Assembly (NCBI GenBank): GCA_964351395.1
Contig: CAYGOF010000001.1
Location: 372,001 to 436,000, forward strand
Origin: Imperialibacter sp964351395
GTDB lineage: Bacteria > Bacteroidota > Bacteroidia > Cytophagales > Cyclobacteriaceae
DNA length: 64,000 bases
Reading direction: 5' to 3'
Made by a program: the position numbers and the translations under genes. Each line of letters begins with the position of its first letter. The stretch's first letter is position 1. The notes beneath the pieces were generated by a model that made no database searches, had not been told where the DNA came from, and saw nothing but the letters and a program-made list of their open reading frames with translations. Below, in pieces: positions 17,820-25,709 of this stretch.

Positions 17820-18608
17820 ATGAACCAGGAACAATTAAAGGAAAAGTGGATGGACTACATGGAAGGTTCATTGTCCAAAAGTGATTGGGAAAGCTTTAGG
17901 GCTTTGGCTACGCCTGCTCAAATCGAAGAGCTCGAAGCGCTGGAAAGGATGTGGCTTTCCATGGATGAGTTGCCAGCAGTACCAGAACCTTCCTTTGAAA
18001 TGGATCGGCGCTTCTACAACACACTAAGTGAGTTTAGAAATGCAGAAAAGCAGCCTGCAAGGTCTTCGATTATGGAAACCCTTGTGGAGCTGATCTCATG
18101 GAGAAGATTAGCCCTCGGATTGTTCATTTTCGTTATCGGCAGCAGCTTTGGCTACTACATTTCACCAACAAGCGAGTACAAGCAGGAAATCAGCTCCCTT
18201 TCCAGTGAAATGAAAGACATGAAGGAAATGATGATGCTTACACTACTTGAAAAGCCTGCCGTACAGGACCGGTTAAGGGCGGTAAGTTTATCATCGGAAC
18301 TGCCTGATGCCGACAGCCGGGTTATTGAAGCTCTTGTTCAAACTTTGAATACCGATGAAAATGTGAATGTACGAATGGTTACCGTAGAGGCTTTGGCGAG
18401 CTTCGGAAGATATCCTGAAGTAAGACAAGCTTTGGTGAACGCTATCAGCAAGCAATCGTCGCCCATGGTGCAGATTGCCCTGGCGGAGGCCATGGTAGCG
18501 CTCAACGAAAAAGGAGCGGTAGAGGCCCTCAAAGGCCTTTTAGAGAAAAATGACCTCAATGATATTGTGCGAGAAAAAGTGCAGCAAAGCATTGAGGTGC
18601 TGACTTAA
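17820..18608 (+). CDS. anti-sigma-like membrane protein with periplasmic HEAT repeats
   Basis: 262 residues. The N-terminal ~90 residues are cytosolic and acidic (M-D-Y-M-E-G-S-L-S...), as in sigma-binding anti-sigma domains, but they lack a zinc HxxxCxxC motif. One transmembrane helix lies at about 97-115 (L-A-L-G-L-F-I-F-V-I-G-S-S-F-G-Y-Y). A short coiled coil (S-S-E-M-K-D-M-K-E-M-M) and about three HEAT repeats (residues ~150-262, with 'V-R-M-V-T-V-E-A-L-A' and 'V-Q-I-A-L-A-E-A-M-V-A-L') follow. The order sigma-then-membrane protein, with a four-base gap, strongly suggests it restrains the adjacent ECF sigma factor and senses a signal via the HEAT domain. That function is inferred, not seen. 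Confidence 0.8.
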   Translation: MNQEQLKEKWMDYMEGSLSKSDWESFRALATPAQIEELEALERMWLSMDELPAVPEPSFEMDRRFYNTLSEFRNAEKQPARSSIMETLVELISWRRLALGLFIFVIGSSFGYYISPTSEYKQEISSLSSEMKDMKEMMMLTLLEKPAVQDRLRAVSLSSELPDADSRVIEALVQTLNTDENVNVRMVTVEALASFGRYPEVRQALVNAISKQSSPMVQIALAEAMVALNEKGAVEALKGLLEKNDLNDIVREKVQQSIEVLT

Positions 18609-19484
18609 ATGTATATCAACATGAAAAAACTATATATCATCATATTTCTGGTGGGTTGCTTTGGCTTTGCCAAAGCCAGCGAAACAGAGAAAATAAAAAT
18701 TGAGAAGACGCTGAGGTTTCCGTCTACCTCGCCTGACAATGTGCTCGAAATCTACAACATCAACGGATCGCTGCAAATTGAAGGCTACGACGGACAGGAA
18801 GTGATTGCAACTGTGGAGCTTACTTTAACAGCAAAAACAAAGGTGCTGCTGGAAAAAGGAAAAAGTGAAATGACACTAGGCATTCTCGAGGACGACTCGG
18901 CCCTGGTACTGTACAACAAGGCTCCTTTTATTCACAATCAACGAGTCGAAGGCGACTGTGATTGTAATAATTGGCAAAGGGATGTGGAATACGACTTCAG
19001 CTTCGACTTCAAAGTGAAGGTCCCCAGGGGAACAAATCTGCAGGTTCGTACGGTCAATGACGGCGACATTATTATTAATGGAATGAATGCCAATGTATCT
19101 GCACATCATGTTAACGGAGATATTAGCCTAACACAGATGGGAGGAAGCGTGGAAGCAAGAACCATCAACGGAGAGTTGCTGGTAAGGCATACGAAAGCTC
19201 CGGTTGGTGGCAATAGCTACTACTCACTTAACGGAGATGTAAATGTGTATTACCCCGCCCAGCCTGATGCCGAAATTACTTTCAAAAGTTTCAATGGTTC
19301 ATTTTATACGGACATGGAAAAACTGGAAGTAATGCCACCAGCATGGACAAAAGAGGTGACTGAGAAAAACGGTAGCACGAGGTACAAGCTGACGCAGAAA
19401 AACAACATCAAGGTGGGCAAAGGCGGCAATGTGCTGGCCTTCGAAACCTTCAATGGAGATATTTATGTCAAAAAATCAAAATAA
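18609..19484 (+). CDS. DUF4097-type exported beta-repeat protein (first copy)
   Basis: 291 residues from ATG 18609; ATG 18621 is an equally good start directly before the M-K-K signal sequence. The mature protein is a regular beta-strand repeat with recurrent I-N-G-S / V-N-G-D-I / I-N-G-E-L turns, the pattern of DUF4097 (putative adhesin) proteins. A Cys pair, D-C-D-C, occurs near residue 117. It starts immediately after the anti-sigma-like gene (no gap), so it belongs to the same operon. Known members are periplasmic or surface proteins of unclear function. A paralogue follows at 19492. Confidence 0.82.
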   Translation: MYINMKKLYIIIFLVGCFGFAKASETEKIKIEKTLRFPSTSPDNVLEIYNINGSLQIEGYDGQEVIATVELTLTAKTKVLLEKGKSEMTLGILEDDSALVLYNKAPFIHNQRVEGDCDCNNWQRDVEYDFSFDFKVKVPRGTNLQVRTVNDGDIIINGMNANVSAHHVNGDISLTQMGGSVEARTINGELLVRHTKAPVGGNSYYSLNGDVNVYYPAQPDAEITFKSFNGSFYTDMEKLEVMPPAWTKEVTEKNGSTRYKLTQKNNIKVGKGGNVLAFETFNGDIYVKKSK

Positions 19485-19491
19485 TAGGACA

Positions 19492-20313
19492 ATGAAAAAG
19501 TTAATCATATTATCATTTATCGCACTGCTTGCAGCAGTGATTTCCCAGCCAGCCAAGGCGCAGGAAGGAAATAAAGAAACCATTGCTATCCCCCTTTCGA
19601 AACCAGGGGAGAAAGGTACACTTGAGGTAGGCCTGGTCAATGGTTCCATCAATGTGACTGCCTACGATGGAAAAGATGTGATCATCGAGGCGGTTTCTGG
19701 CGAAGAGAAAGACGACAAAAGAGGCGTAGTAACACCAAGTGGAATGAAGCGCATCAGCAGCAACCCATTAGAGCTGGAAGCAACCGAGAAAAACAACAAA
19801 GTTGAAATATCTACCAACTCATGGGCGGTTTCGTTGACACTTAATATCAAGGTACCTAAGAACACTGACCTCAAACTGTCAACGGTTAATCATGGCGACA
19901 TTGAGGTAACCGGTGTAACAGGTGCTCACGAAATCAGCAACGTAAATGGCGAAATCACCATGGATCAGGTGGCTGGATCTACAGTACTGAATACTGTAAA
20001 CGGTGACATCAAAGTGTCTCTGACAAGTGTAAGTCCTGAAGCACAAATGGCTTTTACAACGCTTAATGGCAACGTGGACGTAACGTTCCCCGCAGCCGTA
20101 AAAGCCACAGCCAAAATGCGATCGGATCGAGGTGACATTTTCAGCGACTTCGATATGGTGATAGAGAAGTCGGCCCCTAAAGTTGACAAGTCATCCTCAG
20201 GGGGTGTCTACAAAGTGTCAATTGAAGACTGGGTATATGGCAAAATCAATGGTGGCGGAAAGGAATACCTTTTCAAAACCATGCAGGGCGATGTGTATAT
20301 TAGGAAGAAATAA
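19492..20313 (+). CDS. DUF4097-type exported beta-repeat protein (second copy)
   Basis: 273 residues from ATG 19492, seven bases after the previous stop. An upstream-open frame to 19429 overlaps the preceding gene and lacks a signal peptide, so the 19492 start (M-K-K-L-I-I-L-S-F...A-K-A-Q) is preferred. It has the same repeating L-V-N-G-S-I, S-N-V-N-G-E-I and T-V-N-G-D-I turns as the first copy, with low overall identity, so it is an old duplicate. It is the last gene of the sigma/anti-sigma operon and is followed by a strong intrinsic terminator. Confidence 0.85.
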   Translation: MKKLIILSFIALLAAVISQPAKAQEGNKETIAIPLSKPGEKGTLEVGLVNGSINVTAYDGKDVIIEAVSGEEKDDKRGVVTPSGMKRISSNPLELEATEKNNKVEISTNSWAVSLTLNIKVPKNTDLKLSTVNHGDIEVTGVTGAHEISNVNGEITMDQVAGSTVLNTVNGDIKVSLTSVSPEAQMAFTTLNGNVDVTFPAAVKATAKMRSDRGDIFSDFDMVIEKSAPKVDKSSSGGVYKVSIEDWVYGKINGGGKEYLFKTMQGDVYIRKK

Positions 20314-20330
20314 AAATGAACTTCACGAAA

Positions 20331-20365
20331 AAGCCGCCTCCATTGAAATGGAGGCGGCTTTTTTT
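20331..20365. terminator. strong bidirectional intrinsic terminator
   Basis: A 13-bp perfect stem, AAGCCGCCTCCAT (20331-20343) with ATGGAGGCGGCTT (20348-20360), closes a TGAA tetraloop. It is followed by a run of T on the plus strand and preceded by a run of A, which gives a T-tract on the minus strand. It lies between the sigma-operon end (20313) and the convergent GH127 gene end (20405), so it can serve both. Confidence 0.9.
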
Positions 20366-20404
20366 GCTTTAGGAACCTGACCTTTGATCAAAGCATATGT
20401 AAAA

Positions 20405-22837
20405 TCAATAAACCTCCCATTCATGTACACCGCCAGACACCCCTTCCTTAAAGGTCATTTCTAATCTTAATGCGGATGTTTTAACCGGCTCAAATTGGAT
20501 TTCTGTCCAACCATCTTTTGTAATCGTAATACCGTCAGGAACATGAACCGACCGCCAATTTCCATTGTCCATATATTGTATTTTAATCGACAACGGAATG
20601 CGGCACCCTCCTTCTGAATCCTCATCATCAAAAAAGTATATCCTGGCAGTGCCTACTTGCTCCGCTTTCGCAAACTCGTATTGCAGCCAGTCTGTTGTTC
20701 CAAACTTGGGCCACCAATGCACATAGGTACTTTCATTGTCTGCTGAAGAGGTAGGCTCATACTGGTCAGCGATATTTTCAGTGGCCCCTTTTACTCCTTC
20801 CGAAGCCGACACCTTTGAAGTGGAAGCAAGGGTCGGTTGCGACATTTCTCTCGCTGCATCGATCGTATGTGGCATCCAAACCAGCATATTGTCTTTGCCA
20901 CGATTGGCCCACATAAAATAGGGAATGGCTTTGAGCGACAGCTTTTCAAGTTCTGCTTCGCCGGCACCCAATTTTCTTTTGACCAAATACCCGTCAAAAT
21001 TCAATGTTTCTATGCCCCCAAACAGGGCGTTGTCGAATTGCTCAGTTATTGACGCGGAATCCGGAACAAACACATTCAGGATACGGTCATCGGCCTGGTC
21101 CTTCCCTTCAATACAATACACCAACGGGCCTCTTTTAAAGGCAAAGCGGCCTTTATCTGCTTCCACTTTTTCATTGGCCTGAATTCTTTGGGTAATCATC
21201 GGCAAATCAATTGCCACTACGTCTCCTTTTTTCCAGGTGCGGGAAATGATCGCAAAACCTTTATCTTGTTCGGGGCTGATTGTTTGGCCATTTACTTTGA
21301 TCGACACCTGAGGGCCAGAAAAATTATGTGTGGTGTATAAATCCAAAGGCGCTACCTGCCCTTTGGCCCACCCTGGAATTCTTGCATAAACCGTGAAATC
21401 AGATTTCACCTCCGGATCAACTTTGATGGTGATTTTGCCACCCCATGGGTAGTTCGTCTCCTGCTGGATGCTGACCTTTGATGTACGACCTCCTTTGCCA
21501 AGTTGCTCTAACTCAGTATGGCTGGCAGCATATTGATTAATGTAGATGTCATTTTCTTTCTGGCCATAGAAAAAGCCAGAAAGAGAATTATAAAAGCGGC
21601 TTAAGTTGGGAGGGCAGCAAGCACATCCGAACCAGGCTGCCCGTTCAGTATTCTTTCTGCTTTCCAAAGGATTGGGATAAAAATAGTGGTCTCCTGACAA
21701 CGAAAGGCCAGCGTTGAGTGCATTATAGATCGTTAATTCAAAAACATCAAGGTAGCGACCATCGCCAGTTAATTGAAACATTCTTTGTGACCAATGGGCA
21801 AAAGCAATCGAAGAGCAGGTTTCATTGTAAGCGGTGTAATTGGGTAGATCGAAAGAACCTCCAAAGCCCTCATTACTTCCAGTAGCGCCCACTCCACCTG
21901 TCAGGTACATTTGGCTACTCACAATGTCTTCCCAAACGGCTTTCATGGCGTCATCATATTCATGAGTGCCTGTTAAGGCGGCTACATCGGCTGCTCCCAT
22001 GAACATATAGCCTAATCTCACGGCATGCCCAACCGCTTTGCGCTGGTCTTGCACCTTTTCATGGTTTTGAGAGTATTCTTCTCCGTAGCCACGCACGTCA
22101 ATAAAGAACTTGGCAAGATCTAACCACCGCTGATCTTTAGTTAGCCTATAAAGCTTTACCAGGCCTACTTCTACTTCCTGATGACCTGGTGCCTTTTCCA
22201 GCTTACCAGTACCAAAATCGTGGTAAACCAATTCGGCATTTTCTAATGCAATATCAAGGAGTGTTCTTTTACCTGTGGCTTCATAATAAGCTACAGCAGC
22301 TTCATACATGTGGCCAGCGTTGTACAACTCATGGCTTAGCTTATCTACATTTTGCCATCTCGGGCCTTCCAACCATTTTAGCGTATAAGGCTTACCTTCC
22401 CCGTCATCCTTTTTTGCTTTGCTTTCAATACTTCTCCAGGTATAGATATAGCCGTCCTCCTCTTGCGCAGCGCCAATTTTTTCAATTAGGCGGTCTACTT
22501 CGGCTTCCAACTCAGCATCTGGATGAACTTTCAACGCATAGGCGGCTCCCTCAATACTTTTATATACATCGCTGTCATCAAAAGGGTATTGTGTACATAT
22601 CTGGCCTGTGGCTGCTCCGGAGGCAATCTCAAACTGCTTGACCCTAAATGTTTCTTCATTCTTTTGAAAGGTAGCTGGTACCGTCACCTTTCGGGCCGTT
22701 TCAATGCGAGTTTTCCAGAACGAATCTTCCATTTGCACCTGGAAGAAAGGGATAGGCTTTATAGGGTAATCTTGCTGAGCGAAGAGCAGCGTTGGCAGCG
22801 CCAGACATATGAAAGTGTAGGTGGATTTTTGTAGCAT
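20405..22837 (-). CDS. GH127 family glycoside hydrolase (beta-L-arabinofuranosidase-like) with C-terminal F5/8-type domain
   Basis: 810 residues from the ATG at 22837; the frame is open to 22861, but only the inner start sits directly before the signal peptide (M-L-Q-K-S-T-Y-T-F-I-C-L-A-L-P-T-L-L-F-A-Q). An (alpha/alpha)6 barrel of the former DUF1680 family follows, with the E-T-C-S-S-I-A motif and a C-C-P-P-N pair of cysteines that supply the zinc/nucleophile site in GH127. The last ~140 residues form a jelly roll like F5/8-type (discoidin) carbohydrate-binding domains. GH127 enzymes remove beta-L-arabinofuranose. The protein is exported, so it probably acts on glycans in the periplasm. It diverges from the DUF3748/aldolase/symporter genes. 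Confidence 0.9.
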   Translation of the reverse strand: MLQKSTYTFICLALPTLLFAQQDYPIKPIPFFQVQMEDSFWKTRIETARKVTVPATFQKNEETFRVKQFEIASGAATGQICTQYPFDDSDVYKSIEGAAYALKVHPDAELEAEVDRLIEKIGAAQEEDGYIYTWRSIESKAKKDDGEGKPYTLKWLEGPRWQNVDKLSHELYNAGHMYEAAVAYYEATGKRTLLDIALENAELVYHDFGTGKLEKAPGHQEVEVGLVKLYRLTKDQRWLDLAKFFIDVRGYGEEYSQNHEKVQDQRKAVGHAVRLGYMFMGAADVAALTGTHEYDDAMKAVWEDIVSSQMYLTGGVGATGSNEGFGGSFDLPNYTAYNETCSSIAFAHWSQRMFQLTGDGRYLDVFELTIYNALNAGLSLSGDHYFYPNPLESRKNTERAAWFGCACCPPNLSRFYNSLSGFFYGQKENDIYINQYAASHTELEQLGKGGRTSKVSIQQETNYPWGGKITIKVDPEVKSDFTVYARIPGWAKGQVAPLDLYTTHNFSGPQVSIKVNGQTISPEQDKGFAIISRTWKKGDVVAIDLPMITQRIQANEKVEADKGRFAFKRGPLVYCIEGKDQADDRILNVFVPDSASITEQFDNALFGGIETLNFDGYLVKRKLGAGEAELEKLSLKAIPYFMWANRGKDNMLVWMPHTIDAAREMSQPTLASTSKVSASEGVKGATENIADQYEPTSSADNESTYVHWWPKFGTTDWLQYEFAKAEQVGTARIYFFDDEDSEGGCRIPLSIKIQYMDNGNWRSVHVPDGITITKDGWTEIQFEPVKTSALRLEMTFKEGVSGGVHEWEVY

Positions 22838-22861
22838 ATCTACTGTATTTTGGTCGTTCAA

Positions 22862-23085
22862 TATAATAAAAGATGAGTAGCCAGACCCGAAGAGACTACA
22901 TAAAGCACATCAAAAATCACTCGTTGCTTGAACATTCATCTACCCGGGTCGAAAGGTCTGGTTGTTCTTAAAATTCCGGCTTGATTTCTTCTTATATTGA
23001 TCACCCATCTGCCTATTTGCATTGTTGAAATAATGTTTGAAGAAAGCAAAGAAAAAAATAAGCTGCATAACTGAAAATCAAACCA
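22862..23085. other. divergent intergenic region
   Basis: 224 bp between the divergent GH127 and DUF3748 genes. It must carry the promoters for both directions. A 7-bp inverted repeat, CCAGACC (22881-22887) with GGTCTGG (22955-22961), spans 67 bases and could be a weak operator or chance. No convincing TAnnTTTG box with a well-spaced upstream element was found. Confidence 0.4.
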
Positions 23086-24483
23086 ATGAGTGCCACCTTC
23101 CATAGTCCACTTTATTGTTGGGGAGTAGCTTTAGCAATGGCTGCCTGTGGACCGACTAAGACACCAGAAACCACCATGAACCTGAAAGAATATCAACTAA
23201 CGTCGGATGCCAAAGGCCACTTTCTAAATCAAAGGCAAGCCTTTTCCCATGACGATATGTGGCTGGTTTATGACAACCGAATGGAGGATTCCCAAATCGG
23301 ATTAAACACCTCAATTGAATTGATCAACTTCGCTAACGGTGAAATGAAGCAAGTATACAATGCACCTGAGTCAAACGAGTTCGGGCCAGGAGTGGGTGCT
23401 GCTGCCTTTCATCCGGAGCGAAATGAAGTCATTTTCATCCATGGTCTTGATAGTTTCAGCGATGCAAAACCCTACGGGATCACCCGCCGTACCGGGCTGG
23501 CGGTTGATGTTGATAAAGATAGCCAACCGATCAGAAAGGATGCCCGCGACATACTGCCGCCATTCACTCCCGGAGCACTACGGGGTGGCACCCACGCCCA
23601 CTCCTACAGTGGCGACGGCCAATGGATCAGTTTTACGTATAACGACGATGTAATCGGAGAGCTGTCCAAAACCGATTCCACAAAAAAAGACCTGAGGAAT
23701 ATCGGAGTCATGATCGACAAAGGGCCAGTGTCGGTGGAAAATGAAACAGCCGAAAGTTTCAGTGGTAGTATGTTTTCGGTGATCGTGAGCGAAACCACTG
23801 AAAACCCAAAGCCAGGCAGTAATGAAATCGACAAAGCCTATGAAGAAGGCTGGGTAGGCACCAATGGCTACCTGAAACCCGATGGCGGTCGGGTGCAAAA
23901 GGCGTTAGCATTTTTAGGCGACACCAGGGACACCAATGGCCAGCTCCTGACCGAAGTTTTTATTGTGGATCTAGACGATGACCTGAGCATCGCCGATTCG
24001 GGCAGGCCTTTGGAAGGCACAACCACCTCACGCCCTTTTCCTCCGGCGGGAGTAAAGCAAAGAAGACTCACTTACACAAGCAGCCAAAAATATCCGGGCG
24101 TGCAAGGCCCGCGGCAGTGGCTGCGCAGCCTGCCCGATGGCTCGCTGATTTTCTTTCCCATGAAGGATGAGAACGGCCTGGTGCAAGTGTTTGGTGTTTC
24201 CCCATACGGCGGAGAAAGAAAGCAAATCACACAAAACTCCTTTTCTCTTGATACGTCTTTCAGCGTAAGTGCCGACGGAAAATATTTGGCCTATGGCTTC
24301 AACCAGGACGTGTACCTGACCAATAGTCAAACAGGCGAAACGTCGATGGTATCAAAGCCCCGGGACTACGAAAGCACCGACCTAAGCAATATTAATTGGT
24401 CCAACAATGGCCATGTGCTCGCATACAACCGGAAAGTGGTAACTGCCGATGGTGTCTTCTACCAGGTATTCATTCTGAAATAA
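23086..24483 (+). CDS. DUF3748 (YidR-like) PD40-propeller lipoprotein
   Basis: 465 residues. A hydrophobic N-terminus ends in A-M-A-A-C (Cys21), consistent with a lipoprotein. The body carries WD40/PD40-like blades: L-T-S-D-A-K-G-H...D-D-M-W-L-V-Y-D-N-R near the start, H-A-H-S-Y-S-G-D-G-Q-W-I-S-F-T-Y in the middle and S-V-S-A-D-G-K-Y-L-A-Y-G near the end. That pattern matches DUF3748 proteins such as E. coli YidR, whose function is unknown. It is followed 19 bp later by a DHDPS-superfamily aldolase and then a symporter, suggesting a role in uptake or handling of a sugar-acid-like compound. GC content is higher than in flanking regions. Confidence 0.78.
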   Translation: MSATFHSPLYCWGVALAMAACGPTKTPETTMNLKEYQLTSDAKGHFLNQRQAFSHDDMWLVYDNRMEDSQIGLNTSIELINFANGEMKQVYNAPESNEFGPGVGAAAFHPERNEVIFIHGLDSFSDAKPYGITRRTGLAVDVDKDSQPIRKDARDILPPFTPGALRGGTHAHSYSGDGQWISFTYNDDVIGELSKTDSTKKDLRNIGVMIDKGPVSVENETAESFSGSMFSVIVSETTENPKPGSNEIDKAYEEGWVGTNGYLKPDGGRVQKALAFLGDTRDTNGQLLTEVFIVDLDDDLSIADSGRPLEGTTTSRPFPPAGVKQRRLTYTSSQKYPGVQGPRQWLRSLPDGSLIFFPMKDENGLVQVFGVSPYGGERKQITQNSFSLDTSFSVSADGKYLAYGFNQDVYLTNSQTGETSMVSKPRDYESTDLSNINWSNNGHVLAYNRKVVTADGVFYQVFILK

Positions 24484-24502
24484 ATTTTTTGATAGCAACT
24501 AT

Positions 24503-25447
24503 ATGACTCGCAACGAAAAACTAAAACACCCCCTCACTGGTATCATTCCCCCCATGGTAACGCCATTGCTGCAAGACATGAGCCTAGACCTGACAGGTCT
24601 CAACAAATTGGTCGAGCACTTGATAGCGGGCGGAGTTAGTGGCTTGTTCATCCTGGGCTCCACCGGCGAATCTACCAGCCTCAGCTATGTTGTGCGTCAT
24701 CAGCTGATCAAAGAAACATGCCGGGCTACGGCAGGGAGAGTGCCTGTATTGGTAGGTATTACCGACACGGCCCTGGCCGAAAGCCTCAGTCTGGCTGAAA
24801 CCGCCCGGGAAGCAGGTGCCTCGGCAGTGGTGGCAGCGCCCCCTTACTATTTCAACCTGAACCAAAAGGAGCTCTTCAATTACTACGAAAAGCTTGCCGG
24901 AAGCCTCACACTACCGCTCTTTCTCTACAATATGCCTGGGCTGTGCAAAGTGCACATCGAGATAAGCACCGCCCTAAGACTTTCCGACCACCCCAACATT
25001 ATCGGACTAAAAGACAGCTCGGCGAACTCGGTATACTTCCAATCGCTGTATCAATCATTGCGGGCAAAACCTGATTTCACCCTGCTGGTCGGACCAGAAG
25101 AAGCCATGGCCGAGTCAGTACTGATGGGAGGCCACGGAGGAGTGAGTGGAGGAGCCAACATGTTTCCAAAATTGTTTGTGAAGCTTTGTCAGGCTGCGGC
25201 ACAAAAAGATTTTGCTACAGTTGCGGACCTCCAGAGCATAGTCATGGGGATTAGCAACAGCCTTTATGGTGTGGGCATGTACAGCTCCAGCTACCTCAAG
25301 AGCATCAAAACTGCGTTGTCCCTCATAAACATTTGCCACAGCCACATGGCCCCGCCACTGGCTGCCTTCGACGCCGCTGAAACAAAACATGTGACGCCTA
25401 TCATTGAACAGTTTAAATTGACCCTTGAGAAAAGAGGTTTGCTTTGA
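24503..25447 (+). CDS. DHDPS-superfamily aldolase/lyase
   Basis: 314 residues. A TIM barrel of the dihydrodipicolinate synthase / N-acetylneuraminate lyase superfamily. The G-S-T-G-E-S-T loop, the Y-N-M-P segment with its conserved Tyr, and the Schiff-base lysine in G-L-K-D-S-S are all present. The superfamily acts on 2-keto acids: pyruvate-dependent aldolases, and dehydratases of 2-keto-3-deoxy sugar acids. The third residue of the specificity region reads G-L-C-K-V after the Y-N-M-P motif, so it is not a canonical DapA, and the context (GH127, symporter) favours a catabolic sugar-acid enzyme. The exact substrate cannot be told. It is followed by a palindromic element and the symporter gene. 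Confidence 0.85.
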   Translation: MTRNEKLKHPLTGIIPPMVTPLLQDMSLDLTGLNKLVEHLIAGGVSGLFILGSTGESTSLSYVVRHQLIKETCRATAGRVPVLVGITDTALAESLSLAETAREAGASAVVAAPPYYFNLNQKELFNYYEKLAGSLTLPLFLYNMPGLCKVHIEISTALRLSDHPNIIGLKDSSANSVYFQSLYQSLRAKPDFTLLVGPEEAMAESVLMGGHGGVSGGANMFPKLFVKLCQAAAQKDFATVADLQSIVMGISNSLYGVGMYSSSYLKSIKTALSLINICHSHMAPPLAAFDAAETKHVTPIIEQFKLTLEKRGLL

Positions 25448-25487
25448 TTTTGACTAGAAACGAGAATACATCAATCATCACCAGGAA

Positions 25488-25638
25488 CGTCATTGCGGAA
25501 ATTTTCTTCAGATTTTTTTCCTATCTGAAGAAAAATTATCCCAGACGGGCAGTCCGCAATCTCAGTCGGTATATTATGAGATTCCGAGCTGCCCGCCACG
25601 GGATAATCAAAGCCCCTTTTGAAAGCTGGGCTTTGATT
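25488..25638. repeat. three-hairpin palindromic element (REP/MITE-like)
   Basis: A compact series of inverted repeats fills most of the 25448-25709 gap. Hairpin 1: TTTTCTTCAGAT (25502-25513) with ATCTGAAGAAAA (25523-25534). Hairpin 2 is nested: ATTATCCC (25535-25542) with GGGATAAT (25600-25607), GGGCAG (25547-25552) with CTGCCC (25589-25594), and AATCTCA (25558-25564) with TGAGATT (25577-25583). Hairpin 3: AATCAAAGCCC (25605-25615) with GGGCTTTGATT (25628-25638). CGTCATTGCGGA (25488-25499) also mirrors TCCGCAAT (25553-25560), recalling the widespread 'GTCATTGCG...GCAATCTC' intergenic palindromes. It probably is a dispersed repeat. Confidence 0.7.
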
Positions 25639-25709
25639 TCCGGATTGACGGTCTTCGTATATCGAATTCAGTTTCTATTGAATAATCCTACGCTCAACTA
25701 ACACCTACC

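Noticed and set aside
22881..22961. CCAGACC/GGTCTGG inverted repeat as an operator
   Set aside because: Only seven bases with arms 67 bases apart; this can easily occur by chance.
25444..25701. 85-residue open frame overlapping the aldolase stop
   Set aside because: It runs straight through the three-hairpin palindromic element, and its amino acid composition follows the repeats; no family or signal was recognised.
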